From contig VZSR01000329.1 of the NCBI GenBank assembly GCA_013398615.1, positions 172,886 to 236,885 on the forward strand: a stretch of 64,000 nt of DNA, written 5' to 3'. The DNA is from Brachypodius melanocephalos. Its lineage: Eukaryota > Chordata > Aves > Passeriformes > Pycnonotidae. Positions 40,792 through 55,700 of the stretch are shown in pieces. A program made the position numbers and the translations under genes. The notes below the pieces were generated by a model. It searched no databases. It saw nothing but the letters and a program-made list of their open reading frames with translations, and was not told where the DNA came from. Every line of letters begins with the position of its first letter. The first letter of the stretch is position 1.

Positions 40792-43700
40792 GTAAGCTCT
40801 CTTACTCACAAAAGTGCTTTCTGACACTTGCTGGAAACCTGAGGCTGCAACCTGTTCATGTATATGTAGGAGTTTATAAAATCAAGTCTATCTGTTGCTC
40901 TGTATTAGGGTTTTGCTTAATTGATGAAGCCATGAATGATCCTTCAGTTGAAATCCTTAGAGTTCCTCAAATATTTTATGGCCTAAGGGATGAGAACTTA
41001 AATTGCTCAAGCAGTTGTTTATCGTTTTGATCTGGAGGCTTATAAATGGTTCAGAACAGACAGACATATATCAAAGCTGTCCAAAAATGTCCTTTCTGAT
41101 GTTATTAAAAAAAAACTTTCAACTTTGAGAACAGAACTTAGGCTTGCACTTCAACAGCTAGTGTTGTTTTTACAGATATAGAGGATGTTATGCAACTCGT
41201 GTGTGTGTGAAAGATGGAAAGGGGCTTTTTTGGTTTGTAGTCTTTCCCAGTGCTTGATTTGCCACAGCAGTAGCTGAACATACACTGGAACTATACAGAG
41301 GGCAGATGGGTGCTCCCCAGGCATACCCATCAGTTTGCTTCGAATTTGTGTGCCATCTACATGTTTTTACATATTTCCTTTCCAGATAAATATAAAAAAG
41401 TTCAGAAACAGATGGGTCTTCCCCCTTTTCAATAATCTATACCACAGCTAAAAAGTAGCTTTATGTTTTAATAAACTGGGGTTGGATTTTTCTTTTCAGT
41501 TGCTAGCTTAGCTGAAGTAAAGAACCTTACTGTGATTAAGAAACCACAAGTTATCCAATTCATCATTCATTTTTATACAAACTGGTGTAAAGAAAGAGAG
41601 GATTTATAGTCTGGCACATCCTCAGTTAAAGATGTGACACTGTCATTGAGTTTGAGGACACTGCATTCCAGACTTTAGGTGAAAACATCCGCTACTTTAA
41701 CGTTGTTGGAAAATATTGTCAGCAGTGAGCTCTTCACTGATTTGTCCTGCCTTCCATCTGAACTGCACATAGTGCTGAGTGTTAATTTCCTGCCTTAGGA
41801 TAAACACCACACTTGGATACAAGTTCATCAAGGCTACCATCTGATACCATCTATTAGCTCAAGAAAATTTCGTTGGGGTTTTTTAACTCACCTAAGAAAA
41901 GCATTTTAGTACAAAAGACTTGCTGTATAAAATGTACCCAAAGATGAAAAGTATGAAAATTGAGCAGACGGCAGTGATTCTCGTCCTGAATGTGCTTGTC
42001 AAATGGGAGAAATGAAAATTTCTGACCTCCTAATATAAAAGCATTAAATTTTTAATATATTTTCCAGGCTTTTTAGACGTAGATCTTAGATAAACTGTGG
42101 TAATGTGATAGTTCAAGAATCAGTTCACTGTGTAAAATGCCTCATTTTATATAAATGATTATTTTTAGGCACAAAATCACAGTGGAATGATTTTAACCAA
42201 CACACTGCTCATAAGCCTATTTAAGGTTTGCCACTAGCCAATGTTGTGAAAAATTGCTCTTGTTCATAGCCACTGTCACTCTTGGCTCTTGCTGCAGGTC
42301 AAATTCTACAGCATGACTGTAAGTGACTCTAAGTAAAACAGCTTATTATTGTGAGAGAAAGACTTGCAAGCAAGCAGAAGGAACTAAAAGCTGGTGAATT
42401 TGTTTTCTGCCATACAACAAAATTTTCCAAGTCTGTAATTTTGTCTCATCTAAAGTGCTGTCTGGTGTCTAACAACTTCCTTGTTCTGTTTCAGGAGATT
42501 CTTCCCCACATTTTCCCTGCATGCCCAAATGCACACAGATTGCAAAACAGTTCTGACAAAAAGAAAAAGAAACTTACATCACATGTAGCTTTCTGCACGC
42601 TTCAAGTGTGATCATGCTTTTACATGATGGGAAGACCTGGGTTCTATGTCTTAAATTCATTTTGAGAAAACAGATGTGGGGTTTCATTTCAGTATTTCTT
42701 ACAGCAGCCTATGTTTTTCTGAAGTTCAGTCCAGAGTTTTAATTAATATCTAAGAATATGGCTGGGTGGCAGAGGGTTTTCCCTGTTTTATTTCCCCCCC
42801 CCCCCCAGTTATTTAAAGAATTCAGGTGTTATATGGTAAAGCTCTGTCATCTTTCTGGCATGGTAGGTCTTTGTATCTTTGTATTCCTTCTCCCCTCACC
42901 GTCCCATTAATGTCAAAATCATCCAAATTTGTCTGGATTATAAAGATTTTGAAAGTGCATTGTCTGTATGCTTAGTGAGGGCCTGGTAGAATTTAACAGC
43001 CAGAATGCCTGGAGGTTCTGCCTCCACCCTGTGAATCCCTGATCCTCTGGGCTGTTCTGTTATGGACCAAACTGCCTGTGCCACCCTCTCAGCCCTGCAC
43101 ACACCTCCCTGCAAGTCTGGGTGGCTCCTGGTCACCCTTGAGCAGTTCCCATCTGTGCCACAGAAGTGGAGTCAATTTTACCCTACAGTTTTTGGAGGGG
43201 GAGGGCTTAGGACAAAAAGGAAGCAAAGGCTTGGGTAGCAGGGAAGCATTGGTAGTAGGAGATGAAGCAACTGTTGGGAAAAGCTGAAGAGCAGACAGGT
43301 CTGGAAGGTGCCAAGGGAGCAGAGTTAAAGGCACACAAATTGGAGGGTGATGGAAATCTTCTGTCTCATCTCTGTGCAGTTGAACAACTGAGTGAGGCAG
43401 CTGAAGCTTCCTGTGAAAGCTTCTCCTCCGTGGCTTGTGTAGAGCAGCCTGAGCACTGCTCAGTCTGTAACAATTCCTTCTGACTGGAGCCAGCTGGCCC
43501 TGCAAAGAGCTTCCTGCTCTGGCTCTTCCTGACCCTCTCCTGGACAAGAGGGGGCCATGAGGTTTCACTTGTGTGCAGGCTGAACTCCTGTAGCTGCTGA
43601 TCAGGATTGATGTTTTCTACCTGACCTGAACTAGCCTTGGCTGCAGCCTTTTTTTTTTTTTTTTTTTTTNNNNNNNNNNGCTGTTTTTAGAGTCCTAAAA

Positions 43701-46700
43701 TGGGCTTGAGTGACTTCAAGGCTGATGTTACATCATTCAAAGGCTTTTCGTTTTTGGCAATCATGAGATTAGTATAAACACTGTGCATGTGTGTTCAGCT
43801 GCTTTGCTGTACAAGCAGCAGAGTCACCTGAAGTTTTGTCATTGACAAGAAATATATTGTTACTTTTTAACATTTTCAAGGATTTAAAAAGTCGCTTTCA
43901 AGCTATTGTCATAAAATGTCACTTGTGCATTTGAATCACATATGCTTTGCGATTCTAACATTTCAGAATTACTAGGACATTTTTCCTAAATTTAAATCTT
44001 CACTGTGTTTTCTTGGCATGTTCCCCACCTGCTTGCGTGTGGCTGACAAAGTGAACTTGCCGAGGAAGTTCATATGAAAATTATGAGTATGGAAGTATGG
44101 AGCTGCTTGGAAAAGAATTTATTTTAGTTTTAAAAAATATGCTATTTACAGTAGAATTAAGAATCCTAAATCAGGTGTCCAAATCAGGGCACATTTCATT
44201 GCCTTTGAGAGGTAGAAGGGTTATGCTATGTATTTTAATATTATACCATTTTCCAAGTGCTTCTGGAGTCCTTTGACTTGATCAGAAAATACATTATTTC
44301 CACAGGAATAAAATGCAGCACTGGGAGAGATATTTCAAGGAGTTCTGTGGTAAATGATAGATATTAGCAGTCAAGTAAGAGTCTATTCCTTATGGAATAG
44401 AATAGAATGGTTTAGGATGGTTTAGGATGGAAGGGCCCTTAAAGGTCATGCAGTTCCAACTCCCTGTTATGGACAGGGACACCTTCCCTTAGACCAGGTT
44501 GCTCAGAGTGACATTAATTAATTAATTCTATTAATGCCTAAATTAGTGCTATGGCAACAGCTTTTTCTTACCTGCCCTACAAATTTCTTGTGCAGCTTTG
44601 GGATGTAGTTTCAAGTTTGTAGACTCCAAATAAGAAACTAAAACAAATCCCTCACATGTGTCAGTGCCTAGCAGAAGCAAATAGGATTTGAGAATTTACA
44701 AATTATTCTTTAAATTTTACAAGTCACTTGACAGCAATCCACTGTCACTGCTGGAAAGCTTTCCCTCCAGCTGGTTTTTGTTTTTGTTTTGTTTTGTTTT
44801 AATCTGAATGCAGTTCTTGGGGTAGAAGCAATCATGTTCTTACATATGAAACATCCACATTACTTTATGCCAACTTGATGCATCTCCATTTGTGATATCT
44901 CACAGGAAACATATTCCTTTTCTTCAGCTGAGTGGTATCATTATGCAGAAGGTGTGGGATAAGTCCTTGAGGCAAGGTCTCATATTTTTAAACATATTTT
45001 TAAACATATTAACTCAGTACCAGCTTACCACTGGTTTTATCACTTAAAAATTATATTTTCTTTTATTAAATATTGAAATTACATTTAAAAAATATATTTC
45101 CATGTAATTTGAAGGAAAACCACATGGAGCTCTTAAACAGCTCTTATCTTAAAAAGATAACTTTAAATTATTTTCTGGGGTCTTGGGATCATGTGTACAC
45201 TTAATACTGTGTATATTCAAGCTTTCATTATACATTACTATCGTTTGGAGGGTTTGTGTGCTTAATTTAGCCCTGTTATACAGAGCTGCTTTTCACTCTT
45301 GCATTCAGCTCATAAATTCACTGATCTCTTGGACATGTATTTCACTGGAGGTTTGCTGTGTGAAAAACCAGACTGTCTGCCTTTTTAAAGCTTTCACATT
45401 AGCTCCAAGCTTATTGAATTTAGCTTGCATGCCTTAAAACTTTTTAGAGAAAACAGATATTCCAGGTCTCCATCATCTCTTTTGAGTAATTTAAGTATAG
45501 GCCTCTAATTCACATTTGTTTTGTCAAATTACAGCTAATTATCTCTTATTTAAATTACTTTTTCCTTTAGGTAAATTGAGAAGTATACATTGTTTTCCAC
45601 ATGAGTCAATGTTCAGTGGTTTGAATTTCTGTTTAACTACGTTTTTCTGTTTGTCACACACCATTCAGGACACAACTGTTGAAGGGACAACATGCAGCAC
45701 ACCTTCTATTGTTCTTCCAGAGAATGCTCTCACACCAGATACAGAAATTGATAAAAATCTGGTTAACAGGTACTATGTAACACATTACCAATCCATCCAT
45801 AAATCCCAGGGGCTGTGTTTCTAGAACATTACTCTGAAATGCATGCAGTATGAAAATATCATCGCTGCATCTCTGTGATTTGGTCATATTGCCTTTGCAT
45901 TTTGAGGGTGGTGTTTGGAGGCAGGGTGGAGGAACAGGAATATAATTGAGACTAAAAGAGTAGAATTACATAGAATGCAGAGCCTGACAACCACACTCAT
46001 GGAGTTGGACAACTCAAATATCTAGTTTGAACCCTGTAATACAATGGGTTTTGAAGCAGTTTTGGGCCTGTTCACATTGATGGGACAAGAATACCACCGT
46101 GAGGTTAAGCATAGGTGAAAGTGAGTAATTGAAGAGAAATAGTAATCCTGTTTGAAACTGAAAACTTCAATTCAGTTTTGAGTTGAATTAGGGTTATTAT
46201 GTTTACTCTGATAAACCATACTTCCTGATTGGGCTTTTTCATTTTATTGACCTGCCACTCAACATATGGGGAAAAACCGTATCAGAAAATATATTTTGTA
46301 AATTTATAAATTATTTGTATTTTTAAAAGTGTGCTTCTCCAAACTTCAAGATTGGTTTAGAGTCAGAATTTATATGCAGCCCTTCAAAAGCAGAATTATT
46401 TGCAGGATCAGCATTTACATTTCTGCAGTTGTTTGAGACTTTTACCTGGTTTGCAGTTTAGAAAGATCCTATGGGAGTGTCAATGCGAGAGCCTAAGGTA
46501 TTATTTTAGCCATAAAATTTAGTTTAAGAAGCAGTACCAATACAAGATTTTTAAGTCATGGTAATAATCTCAAGAAATGTAGGGTTTTTACCTGAGAAAT
46601 CAGGTTCACAGTGGATGAGATTTATAGTAGATTTTAGAACTCCTTTGTTAGATCAGTTTCTGAAATTTTCCTTCTTTCTGCAATCTCCTCCATTTTCCAG

Positions 46701-49700
46701 TTTTTTGGGGATAAGAGGAACTGCAATAAGTGCTTTTGGTCCTAATTTTTTAATCAAAGGGCTTTCTTTTCAATATTAATTTTTAATAGGCAATTAGGAC
46801 CTTTTTTTGGTGCCGTACTCCACAATTTTTGTTTGTTCACTTTTCTCTCCAGGCCTCGGAGTCCTCACAGGAGACATTCCAACCGTGCCACCAGGAATTC
46901 AACAAGCTCACTGACTTCTGTCGGTAAGAAGGGATCATTCATTTCAACCACGATGTATTCTCAGAAAATAAAAACCTCTATAGAGAGTCTGACTGAACTG
47001 ACCACAATTTTTTTCTCTGTGCACGCTGTGTAATGCACGCATAGGGAATATTGCTGGGATGTTGAATTGAAATCATGAGTTTGTTAGTGTACTGCATGCA
47101 GACCAATTCGGGGAAATACACACATGGTTACTTTCAGGAAGTTGTTCATTGGTGCATTAGCTTAACATTTTCAGAAGGCTCAACCTCTACATGTTTTATT
47201 TCTTGTAGAATACAAAGCACTGGGTTTGCTACACTTGAGCTTCTCTTTTGCTGGCACAGGGAAAGTGTCATTGGAGGTCTGTCTCTCAAACTTCCAACAC
47301 ACAGATCTGAATTTAAACCAAAACAGATATTTCACTGAAAGTAGATTGCTTTAGAATATTCAATCTGTAAATGTGGGTTTTGACATCCTTGAACTAAATT
47401 TAAGGAAATTAAAGCCAAAGGACTTCTTCCTCCCCCCCAAAAAATCAATCAAAAAACCAATAGTGAAACAACTCCACGCCCATAAACCAAAAACCCTTGA
47501 GTTTTTGCTGCTTGCTTACATCCTTAACTTTCCTGAAAACTGATGATTTTGTGATTGCTCTTGTCAAATTTTAAAATATTTTTCTCATATTACCTGATGA
47601 TTTCCCTCCCCCTCATCCAGGCTGTTCTTTAGATGCTCCTAAAAGCCATTTATCCTGATTCACACAGAAAAGGCCTTTCTGACAATTGCCTGCCTTCTTT
47701 GCTTCGTCATAGGCTGCAGAATTGTCAAAACTGGTGCTCAGAGTTTAGTGTTTTCAACCAATTTAAATGCCACAGATTAATGAAGCATTAAATTAATTGT
47801 TAAAACTGTTGCACACAAATCTTTGTTGAGTGAGTTTGTGGATTCTTAGCCTTGAAAAACTGAACATGAAAATTCCGTGAAAAATCTCTATCTACAACAG
47901 AAATGCCATTACTGTTAGTTGGGATGGATCTGATAGCACTTTTATTTAGAAATTTAAAAAGCTGCATTGGAGACACAACTGGAAAAGCCAGTTTCACATA
48001 TTCAGAGAATTTTTGATCACAATAAATTAATCTTAGCAGGTTACCGGTGGTTTTGAGGACTTGCTCTAAACTTGAGATTGTAACAACATTAGAACTGAGC
48101 AGATACTAATTTTAGTTACATGCAAGCTCAAAGCTAAATTTATAGGTATAAATTTCGGGTTTGTTTTGAACTTGTTGCTCTCACATGCCACAATATACCT
48201 GGAAATGGAAGGTCCAGCTCTAATTTTGACATTTCCTACACAGACAACAGCGGTCATGTGATTGATCTGGTGAATGATCCACTACCAGATGTCAAAATAT
48301 CAGAGGAAGACAAAAAGAAGAACCTTGAATTGTTAGAAGAAGCAAAGAAAGTGAGTGAGAGGTTCCTAACACGCAGAGGCAGGAAATCAAGGAGCAGCCT
48401 CCCAGAGTCACCCACAGGTACGAGCCGATCCTGAAAAATGGATTTTATATTCTCCTTCAAACGTCTTTTGTAATCTATACATTGCTGCTGTTTACATGCA
48501 CTTAATTTGAAGGTCAGAATCCCTCTCGCCCTCCACAAGGTTCCACAAAGAACAGAACTGACCCATCCATGTACTCAGGGGTGTCAGGGTAAAATGCAGG
48601 GTACACTGCAGTGTAACAAGAAAGCATGAAGTATTTCTATTGAAAAGTGAAAAATGATCACAAATTGTCCTTTAAATGAAATTTTAGTGGCTAGATCCAT
48701 CCTGCTGAAGAAACATCCCCTCCAGACACAATTACACTGCCTCTTATTCTGAACATAGCCATAAACTAAGCTAAATGGACCAGATCCTCCTTTAAAAACA
48801 GCAGAATAAAATGTTTTGTTCTAGAACGTCAATTGAAATTATTTTTCCTTTTATATGAAGTGTCTGAAAACTGGAACAAAATGTCATTTTACCATGAAAT
48901 AGGATTTTAATTTTCTCTTGAAATGGCAGTTCAAACAAAGTTTTGTCTTAGAATTCGCCTGACACTCTCTGAAGGGAAAAAAACCCCCCCACAACTATAC
49001 ATCCCCTCTATTTTTCCCTGAATTCCTCATGAATCTTCTCTTGTGCTGCATCTCCTCAGTGCTTGCGTCAACAGAAATAGACATTCCCTGTGTCAATTGA
49101 AATACAGGATTCTCTGTATCAATAGAAATTCCCTGTATCAATAGAAATAAAAAAAATATCCATTTTTGACAAGTATAAGACATGAAACATAGTCTAAACT
49201 CCTAACTGGCAAGTACAACCTGGCAATTAAAATGACTTGTCAGGTTCTGGACAAACACATGAGCGATAACTATGATATTGATATTTTAATCTCATCTGAA
49301 TTCTAAAAATACAGAAGGTACAAGCCTAGAAAGTAAAATCACCTTTTCATTTTGTTTTTGTCTTTGTTCTAATGAAGCAGTTTCCCCTACTCTTAGTCCT
49401 AAAGTTTCACCCATAGCATCTCGGAGCAACTCTCTCACTCTTCCACTTCCATCAGGTAAAATGATAATGAATCATTAAGGGAGGAAAAGAACTCTAAGGT
49501 CATCAAATCAAATCATTTGCAGGCTCACACTTATGAAATCTCACCAAAAATGTATTTGTTTAGTATTTCTTGAGAAGAGTAGATTTAAGCATATGAATAT
49601 GATAAGGCTCCTCAATGCATACAAATATATTTTTGCATGTAGATATTTTTTATTATATTTTTATTCCTGTGGTGTTGCAAGTTCATATGTTCTATTTTTA

Positions 49701-52700
49701 AAATTTTACCAAGAGAGGAGTTTTGAGAAGCTTTAATGATGTTTCACTTGCTGTGTGTTCGATTTTTTTTTTTTTTTTCTTTTTAAACAGTATTTTTGAC
49801 ATTTGAATTTTTGTCCTGCATGTGTTTTGGGAAACTGTGCACATATGTGTTTTGTTAATGCTATAGTAGTAAAAAAATTGAGCAAAATATCAGGACATGT
49901 CTTAATTATGTGTGTATCTTTCAGGATCTGATGCATGCACAACCACTAGCATTGAGTCAGTATCTCCAGGGCAGGTAAGAGCTGAATAGTCTGTGCAACA
50001 CCCTGGTTATTACAGTACTGTATTATAACATGCTGCCCTTTTAGTCTCTGATAAAAATTGTATATTTGGAATACCATTTTATACACCAAAATTGGATTAC
50101 TGGTGTTTTCTTTGTACAGCAAAGGATGAATAAATATTTACTCTGAAGACAGAAATGCATGAGGTAAAGAACTGAAAGATCATAAAGGTTTGTTAAGTGC
50201 AGAAAATAGAAAAAGATCCAATATAACCCTCATCTATGAAAAAACTAATCTCTAAAGTTGTTTCATAAATAAATGCAACAAGCAATGTAAAAATTAAGAG
50301 AGTCAAAGTTCAGCCGTTAATATCTAACATTTGTAGCATAGATGTGAAAGATAACCTTATAAGGCAGTGTTTTCATCCTTTTTTTTGCTAGAATAACAGA
50401 ATTGTGAAAGAAGATGACAGGCAAACTGCAGAGGTAAGTCTTTCACATCAAGAGCTGAACAAAGTCTGCTGGTTTGTCTTAGTACACATGTGACTTACAG
50501 ATGGGACTAAAAATGCTGAAAGATTGTTCGCTGGGTGAAAAGAAGATTACACTGCTCTAAGAAATGATGAAGCAACTGCAAAAGAAGCAGAGGACAGTGG
50601 GCTTACCACTTCATCTTTCCATCCTATCATGCACCCTGCTCTAGCACAATTAAAATCAATATACTAAATAACTTTCTAAGTAAAGAAAAAATATCTACTG
50701 TAGCCGTTTTGGTGTGTGCCAGTGCTTTAGACTTTCCATGACATTAAGATGCTGAGGAGCTTGGCTTTAGGAGGATTGCTGTACTGGGCTCTGGAATGGG
50801 AGAGGTTAACTCAAAAGTTCAGAGAGGAGATTCCCAAATCACTATTCTTTAAGTGCCTTTAAAAAATTATTTCTTTTGTCAACAGCACATACTCAAAAGC
50901 AAATGTCACTGAAAAGGAAATAGCTTTTTACAATGAAAATCTGTCCTTGGGCAAGGGAAAAGAGGAATCTGGACTTGTTTCTCTGTTTCATGTGCGTCCC
51001 TGTACTTTCAGAATGCTGCAAAAGGATTAATTGATCGAAGGCAGAATGACCAAAGAAAGATTTCTCAGGGAAGGTTGGTTCCTCGTTCTGCTGGCTTTGA
51101 AAACTCCAAAGAGAAGCTCTCAGACCAAAAGGAAAACTTTGATCCACGCAAACATATGGATACTTTACCTAAATTCTCCCCTTCAGCTGGTGACGGTGGC
51201 AGAACGTCTCTTAACACTTGCGTGAATGTTTGTGAAAATGAACTTGGAAAATCATTCCTCAAAAAAGGGAAAGAAAATGATGTTCCTTTAAGAACGCATC
51301 TACCAGGTCCAGGAATAGGAAATGTGGACTCAAAGCTAAAAATTCCTGTTCCAGAAATGAGGGACCATAAAGTTCCATGTAAACCAGAATTTAAACTGTG
51401 TGGACTGCGTCCTCCTCTACTACGGGCTGTGTCCTGGGATAGCTTGGAGCCTGGACAGAAAGAGAAAACCCCTTTAAAATTGCCATCTGAGGAAGATAAA
51501 AGCTTGGTTGGTAATAAATCCAGCAATCAGTTAAAAGCATTCAAAGACCTTCAAATTCAAGTTCAGCCAGTTCGAATGCAGAAGCTGACAAAGCTCAGAG
51601 AGGTAAGTCCTGTCATCAGCTGTATCCTGTTTTCAAAAGTCATTTTCATACCCTACCAAACTTCCAACATGTTTAGCATTATTTTCATCACTGCAAGAAA
51701 CATAGTGATAAAATGGGAAAGAGTTTCAGCATAATCAAATCAGAATTTTATCATGTTTTTCCTTTGCAACTTTACTAAATTGTAACCCATAAGTGAATTC
51801 CCTAGAAGTACTCTATTTCTTAGTTCTCTTCAAATATGCATCAAGTGCACTCTTGCATAAACATGCATGTGCTCTTGCATGTTTACATTTGCAGCATCTC
51901 AAAGGACAGGAAATGGGTTTGTAATGATTAGTTGATTATTGAACCTTCTCAGAAAATGTCTCAAAGTGTTGAGAGCTGTAAAACTGGGCACCTCTGACAG
52001 CAAGGGCAGGTAGAGCGTGCCCAGACTTACAGCTCCTCATTATAACGTGCTGCAAATTTGTCAGCTTCTAAATGAAGAGACTTGGGCTGCAATATCTATT
52101 AACTAATCTGTAGTTAAATACTTTCCTAAATTATTAATAAAAGTTAAGAATTCAACCCTAAGAAAAAACCCCAGAAATTTCATGAAATGATAAATCACCA
52201 AAAGGAAACAATGAACAAGTCTCTATTACTAATAATGACTTTTGAAAGAGAAAAAGAAAGAAGCAGCAGGTACTTTCCTGAACAGCCTAATAAGGATATT
52301 TTCCTTGACCCCCAGCAGTTAATATTTTAAGATGAATACAAGGCTGACAAGTGAGGACCTCAAATTCTGCACTTTGCTTAATTCATTCCCATTGTAATGT
52401 TTGAGAATGGCAACTTCATTATTCAGCTTTTCCTGTTGACATAACACAAATGTTGTTGGTGCTCGTGTATCGGAAGTTTTGACTATAGGGACCCTTGAGC
52501 CGTGTGATTGTAGGAGAAATCCTTCCCTGTGGGGGTGGTGAGGCCCTGGCACAGGTTGCCCAGGGAAATTGTGGATGCCCCATCCCTGGCTGTGTTCAAT
52601 GCCAGGCTGGACAGGACTTGGAGAAATCTGGGATAGTGGAAGTCATCCCTGCCCGTGGCAAGGGTTTTGTAACCAGATGATCTTTAAGGTCCTTTTCAAT

Positions 52701-55700
52701 CCAAGCCATTCTATAAATCTTTGATTCTATCATTTTGAATGACATAGAAGCAGTTAGGCACAAATAAGAGAATCAAAAAATTATTGCAACATGATCTGTA
52801 ATTCCAGTTAGGCAAGATTTGAGCTCTGCCTCCAGTAGGAATTGTCTGCTCATAAACAAAAGTAGGGGTTTGTGAATTTAAATGTATGTGAGAATATGAA
52901 AGAAAATGAAGAGATGATAAAAGCAGAAATAAGACAACAAAGTTTAATACTTGAGAGTGCTTTTTTTCCCACCTGTAAAGAACAGAGGTGGAACACAGTA
53001 ACAGTGAAGCATCCCAAGCTCTGGTGTTAATAAAGTCAAAGTGGCAAAGTCTCATATATAGGATTTCCTGAATTTCTTCTGTTATCTGGGATGCTTAATT
53101 ATTACTGTGGCTATATCCAAAATTGCTTTTTCATTGTCAATTACTAAAGCTCTCACTTACCAAAACTCTATATATGTGCATGAATAAGGGGCAGATTTTG
53201 CAAATATTTGTTTGCATGACCTGGAATTTTTCTAAATAATGCCTGCATGAAATTTGAAATACATAGTATTTTAGAGTATGTGTGAATTTGTGAGTTCATA
53301 ATCCATGTTATGTGGCATCTGACTGTAACATAATGCAAATATCTCTATTATATTATTAACTAAAGTAAATGTTATGTTTAGTGTTCATGTGGCAGGGATG
53401 TTTAAATTGATATTTGTAGTTCAGTTACTTAGAAATATTATTGTTTCTCTTCACAGGAGCATATTTTGATGAGAAATCAAAATTTAGTTGGACTTAAACT
53501 TCCTGAACTTAGTGAAGCAGCGGAACAGGAAAAAGGTGTAGTATCATAAAAACTGGGAGGAATGTTTGTTATATACTGATTTTTATAACTGATTGTTATG
53601 TGAGGGCGAGGAGAAAAAGTGGAAAAAGTCCTTTACTTCAATTGCAATAATAGTTGAAGCAATCATGGAGAACAGTCGTAAATGATGAACAGGAAAGACC
53701 AATAATGGAAAGTACCTCAATTTCTTGATGATTTGAACCGAGAAGATCCTGTAGGTGTTATTATGACCAAGGGAGAAGAGGCACTCATGGAATGGAGTCT
53801 GGCTTGTACTTAACAGTTGTAAGACTGAAGTTTCATTAACTTTCTGTAAAAACATTTTAGCAGTGATGGATTAAATGGATGTAACTTCTGCAAGGTATTA
53901 TGGTCATAAGGGTGAATTTGATCCCTGGGAGTAGAAATAAGAGACGGGTTGCTTTATTCCTGCTTTTTTATTATTTTAGTATATGTGTGGCAAGTATTGA
54001 AATGGCATTTTCACTTCTGGTCCACATTTCCATGTCAGCGTGCGTGAGAAAAGTAAGGCCAGAGAAGAGTCATAAATGTGTTTGAAGGATTGGAAGAATA
54101 TGCCTCACAATAAGTGAGATTTTTTAACCTCAATTTCTGTGATTTTTAAGGAAAAATAAAGGAAAAGGCTTCTTTGAGGAAAAGGCTTAAAACTCTACAT
54201 AAATGAGGAAAAAGAAATCTGGCACCAAATGTTTTCTCCAATCTAACATGAGCAAAAAAGATTTGATGCCTGTAGCTGCATCTAAAAAGATTCAGAATAA
54301 AAAGCAAAGATACAAACCTGAGGATAACTCAACATGTGGAAGAATTAAATAGCGGTAGTGCTTAGCTAAAATATTTAAACCAAAACTGTATATTTGTTTG
54401 GAAGTAGTTAATTTGTTCAGTGTGCCATTAACTGAAATGGAGATGGTTACTATGAAAGGAGCTGAAAGTGATTGTCCAAGATTTAATCCAGAGACAATTT
54501 AAATGTTTTTAGTACTGTTCATTTTGCTGATTCATACATTTGCACTGGGACGAGCTCATCAGGCCTTATATTTCCTGTTACACTGGGAGATGGTTGAGAT
54601 ATTACACTTCATGTTATGTCTGGAAATGAGCTCATCTTCAGTCTGAATAAATCAAGATTAAAAGAGACTCCTTGTCCTCTATATTTAGTGATTGTATCTT
54701 TGGATTCTTAGATATGCTAATATTTTTCCTGTCACTCTGCTAATGTGTAATTCCCCAGAAATTATTTAGCAGGCTCTGTTTGAAAGTATAAAGTAGTTGC
54801 CATTTTACCAGCCTGCTACGTAATTTCGGCAGGTTTGGAAGTCTTGAGGAGAACATTATAAAAAGATAAGCATTATTTTATCCAGCTTCTCAACATGGAT
54901 CTCATCAGTATCACCAGCTTTTTATAGTCCAGTAAGTTATCTAAATGGTAGCCAGAACATTAAGGGTCAACTCTTTGTCCTCTGTGGAGAAAACAAGCAA
55001 GGGGTCAAATTCTTAGTTAATTTGTTAGGGAGACCTACTTCCTTACATTGTCATAGAAGCCACTCTTCAACTGAAGGGGTAATTTTTGCTTAAACAATAG
55101 GAAATAGCCAGATACTTCATTATTACTGTTATGGATCCAATGTTCTGCTTCCATCATGGTTTTTAGCAATCACAAGTTACTGTCACCATCCGAGTAAACA
55201 CAAATCAATCCTACACAAGTTGAGATAAGTGGAATGCATTAAATCTGGAGACACTGTGGTGTCAGGCTGGATTTTATGGGGACACATGTGACTGTTCTTA
55301 AGCAAATATGGAATCTTTTAATGTAAAGCAAATGCACAGAACTGAAAAAAACATAGCTGGAAAGAATCTGCCATTCTGTTGAGTCTTTCATGTTAACATT
55401 CTCCAGATTTACACACTAATTACATGGCAAGTCTAAAAATCCTTCCGTTAAATTTATGAACAGGAGAACTGGTCAAAGATTCCTTCCCAAGTCTGAGATT
55501 CAGACTGGGGAATCTGCCTTTCCTACAGGAGAGTCCTTAATGAAATTCTGGTAAGACAGAAGGAGATAAGGGAACTAATATATGTGAAAATTAAATGAAA
55601 TGAAAATACAGAAGCTAAGTGACATGAATTTTTAAAAAAGTGTTAGCCATGTCTTGGTCCTTATGAAAGTGACAGAATCAGAGAGTGTAACTATAACCTT

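Larger units (their letters stand above)
40792..45668 (+). other. IRAG1: IRAG1 intron 1
   Basis: A 4.9-kb intron. It contains a 15-C run (42794-42808), a GC-richer non-CpG patch (about 42990-43620), a 21-T run, the ten-N gap, a minus-strand CR1 fragment, and a TTTTTAAACATA duplication near 44985-45010. No coding exon conserved in IRAG1 is expected here, because exons 1 and 2 join directly in mammals. Confidence 0.7.

Noticed and set aside
42500..42609. Possible extra exon after TTCCTTGTTCTGTTTCAG (EILPHIFPAC...)
   Set aside because: Good acceptor, but no usable donor, and mammalian IRAG1 joins the flanking exons directly.
43089..43568. 159-codon minus-strand open frame in intron 1
   Set aside because: Low-complexity Pro/Leu/Arg composition caused by GC-rich DNA. 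No homologue recognised and no expression signals.
51065..51526. 153-codon minus-strand open frame
   Set aside because: It is the antisense shadow of IRAG1 exon 8.
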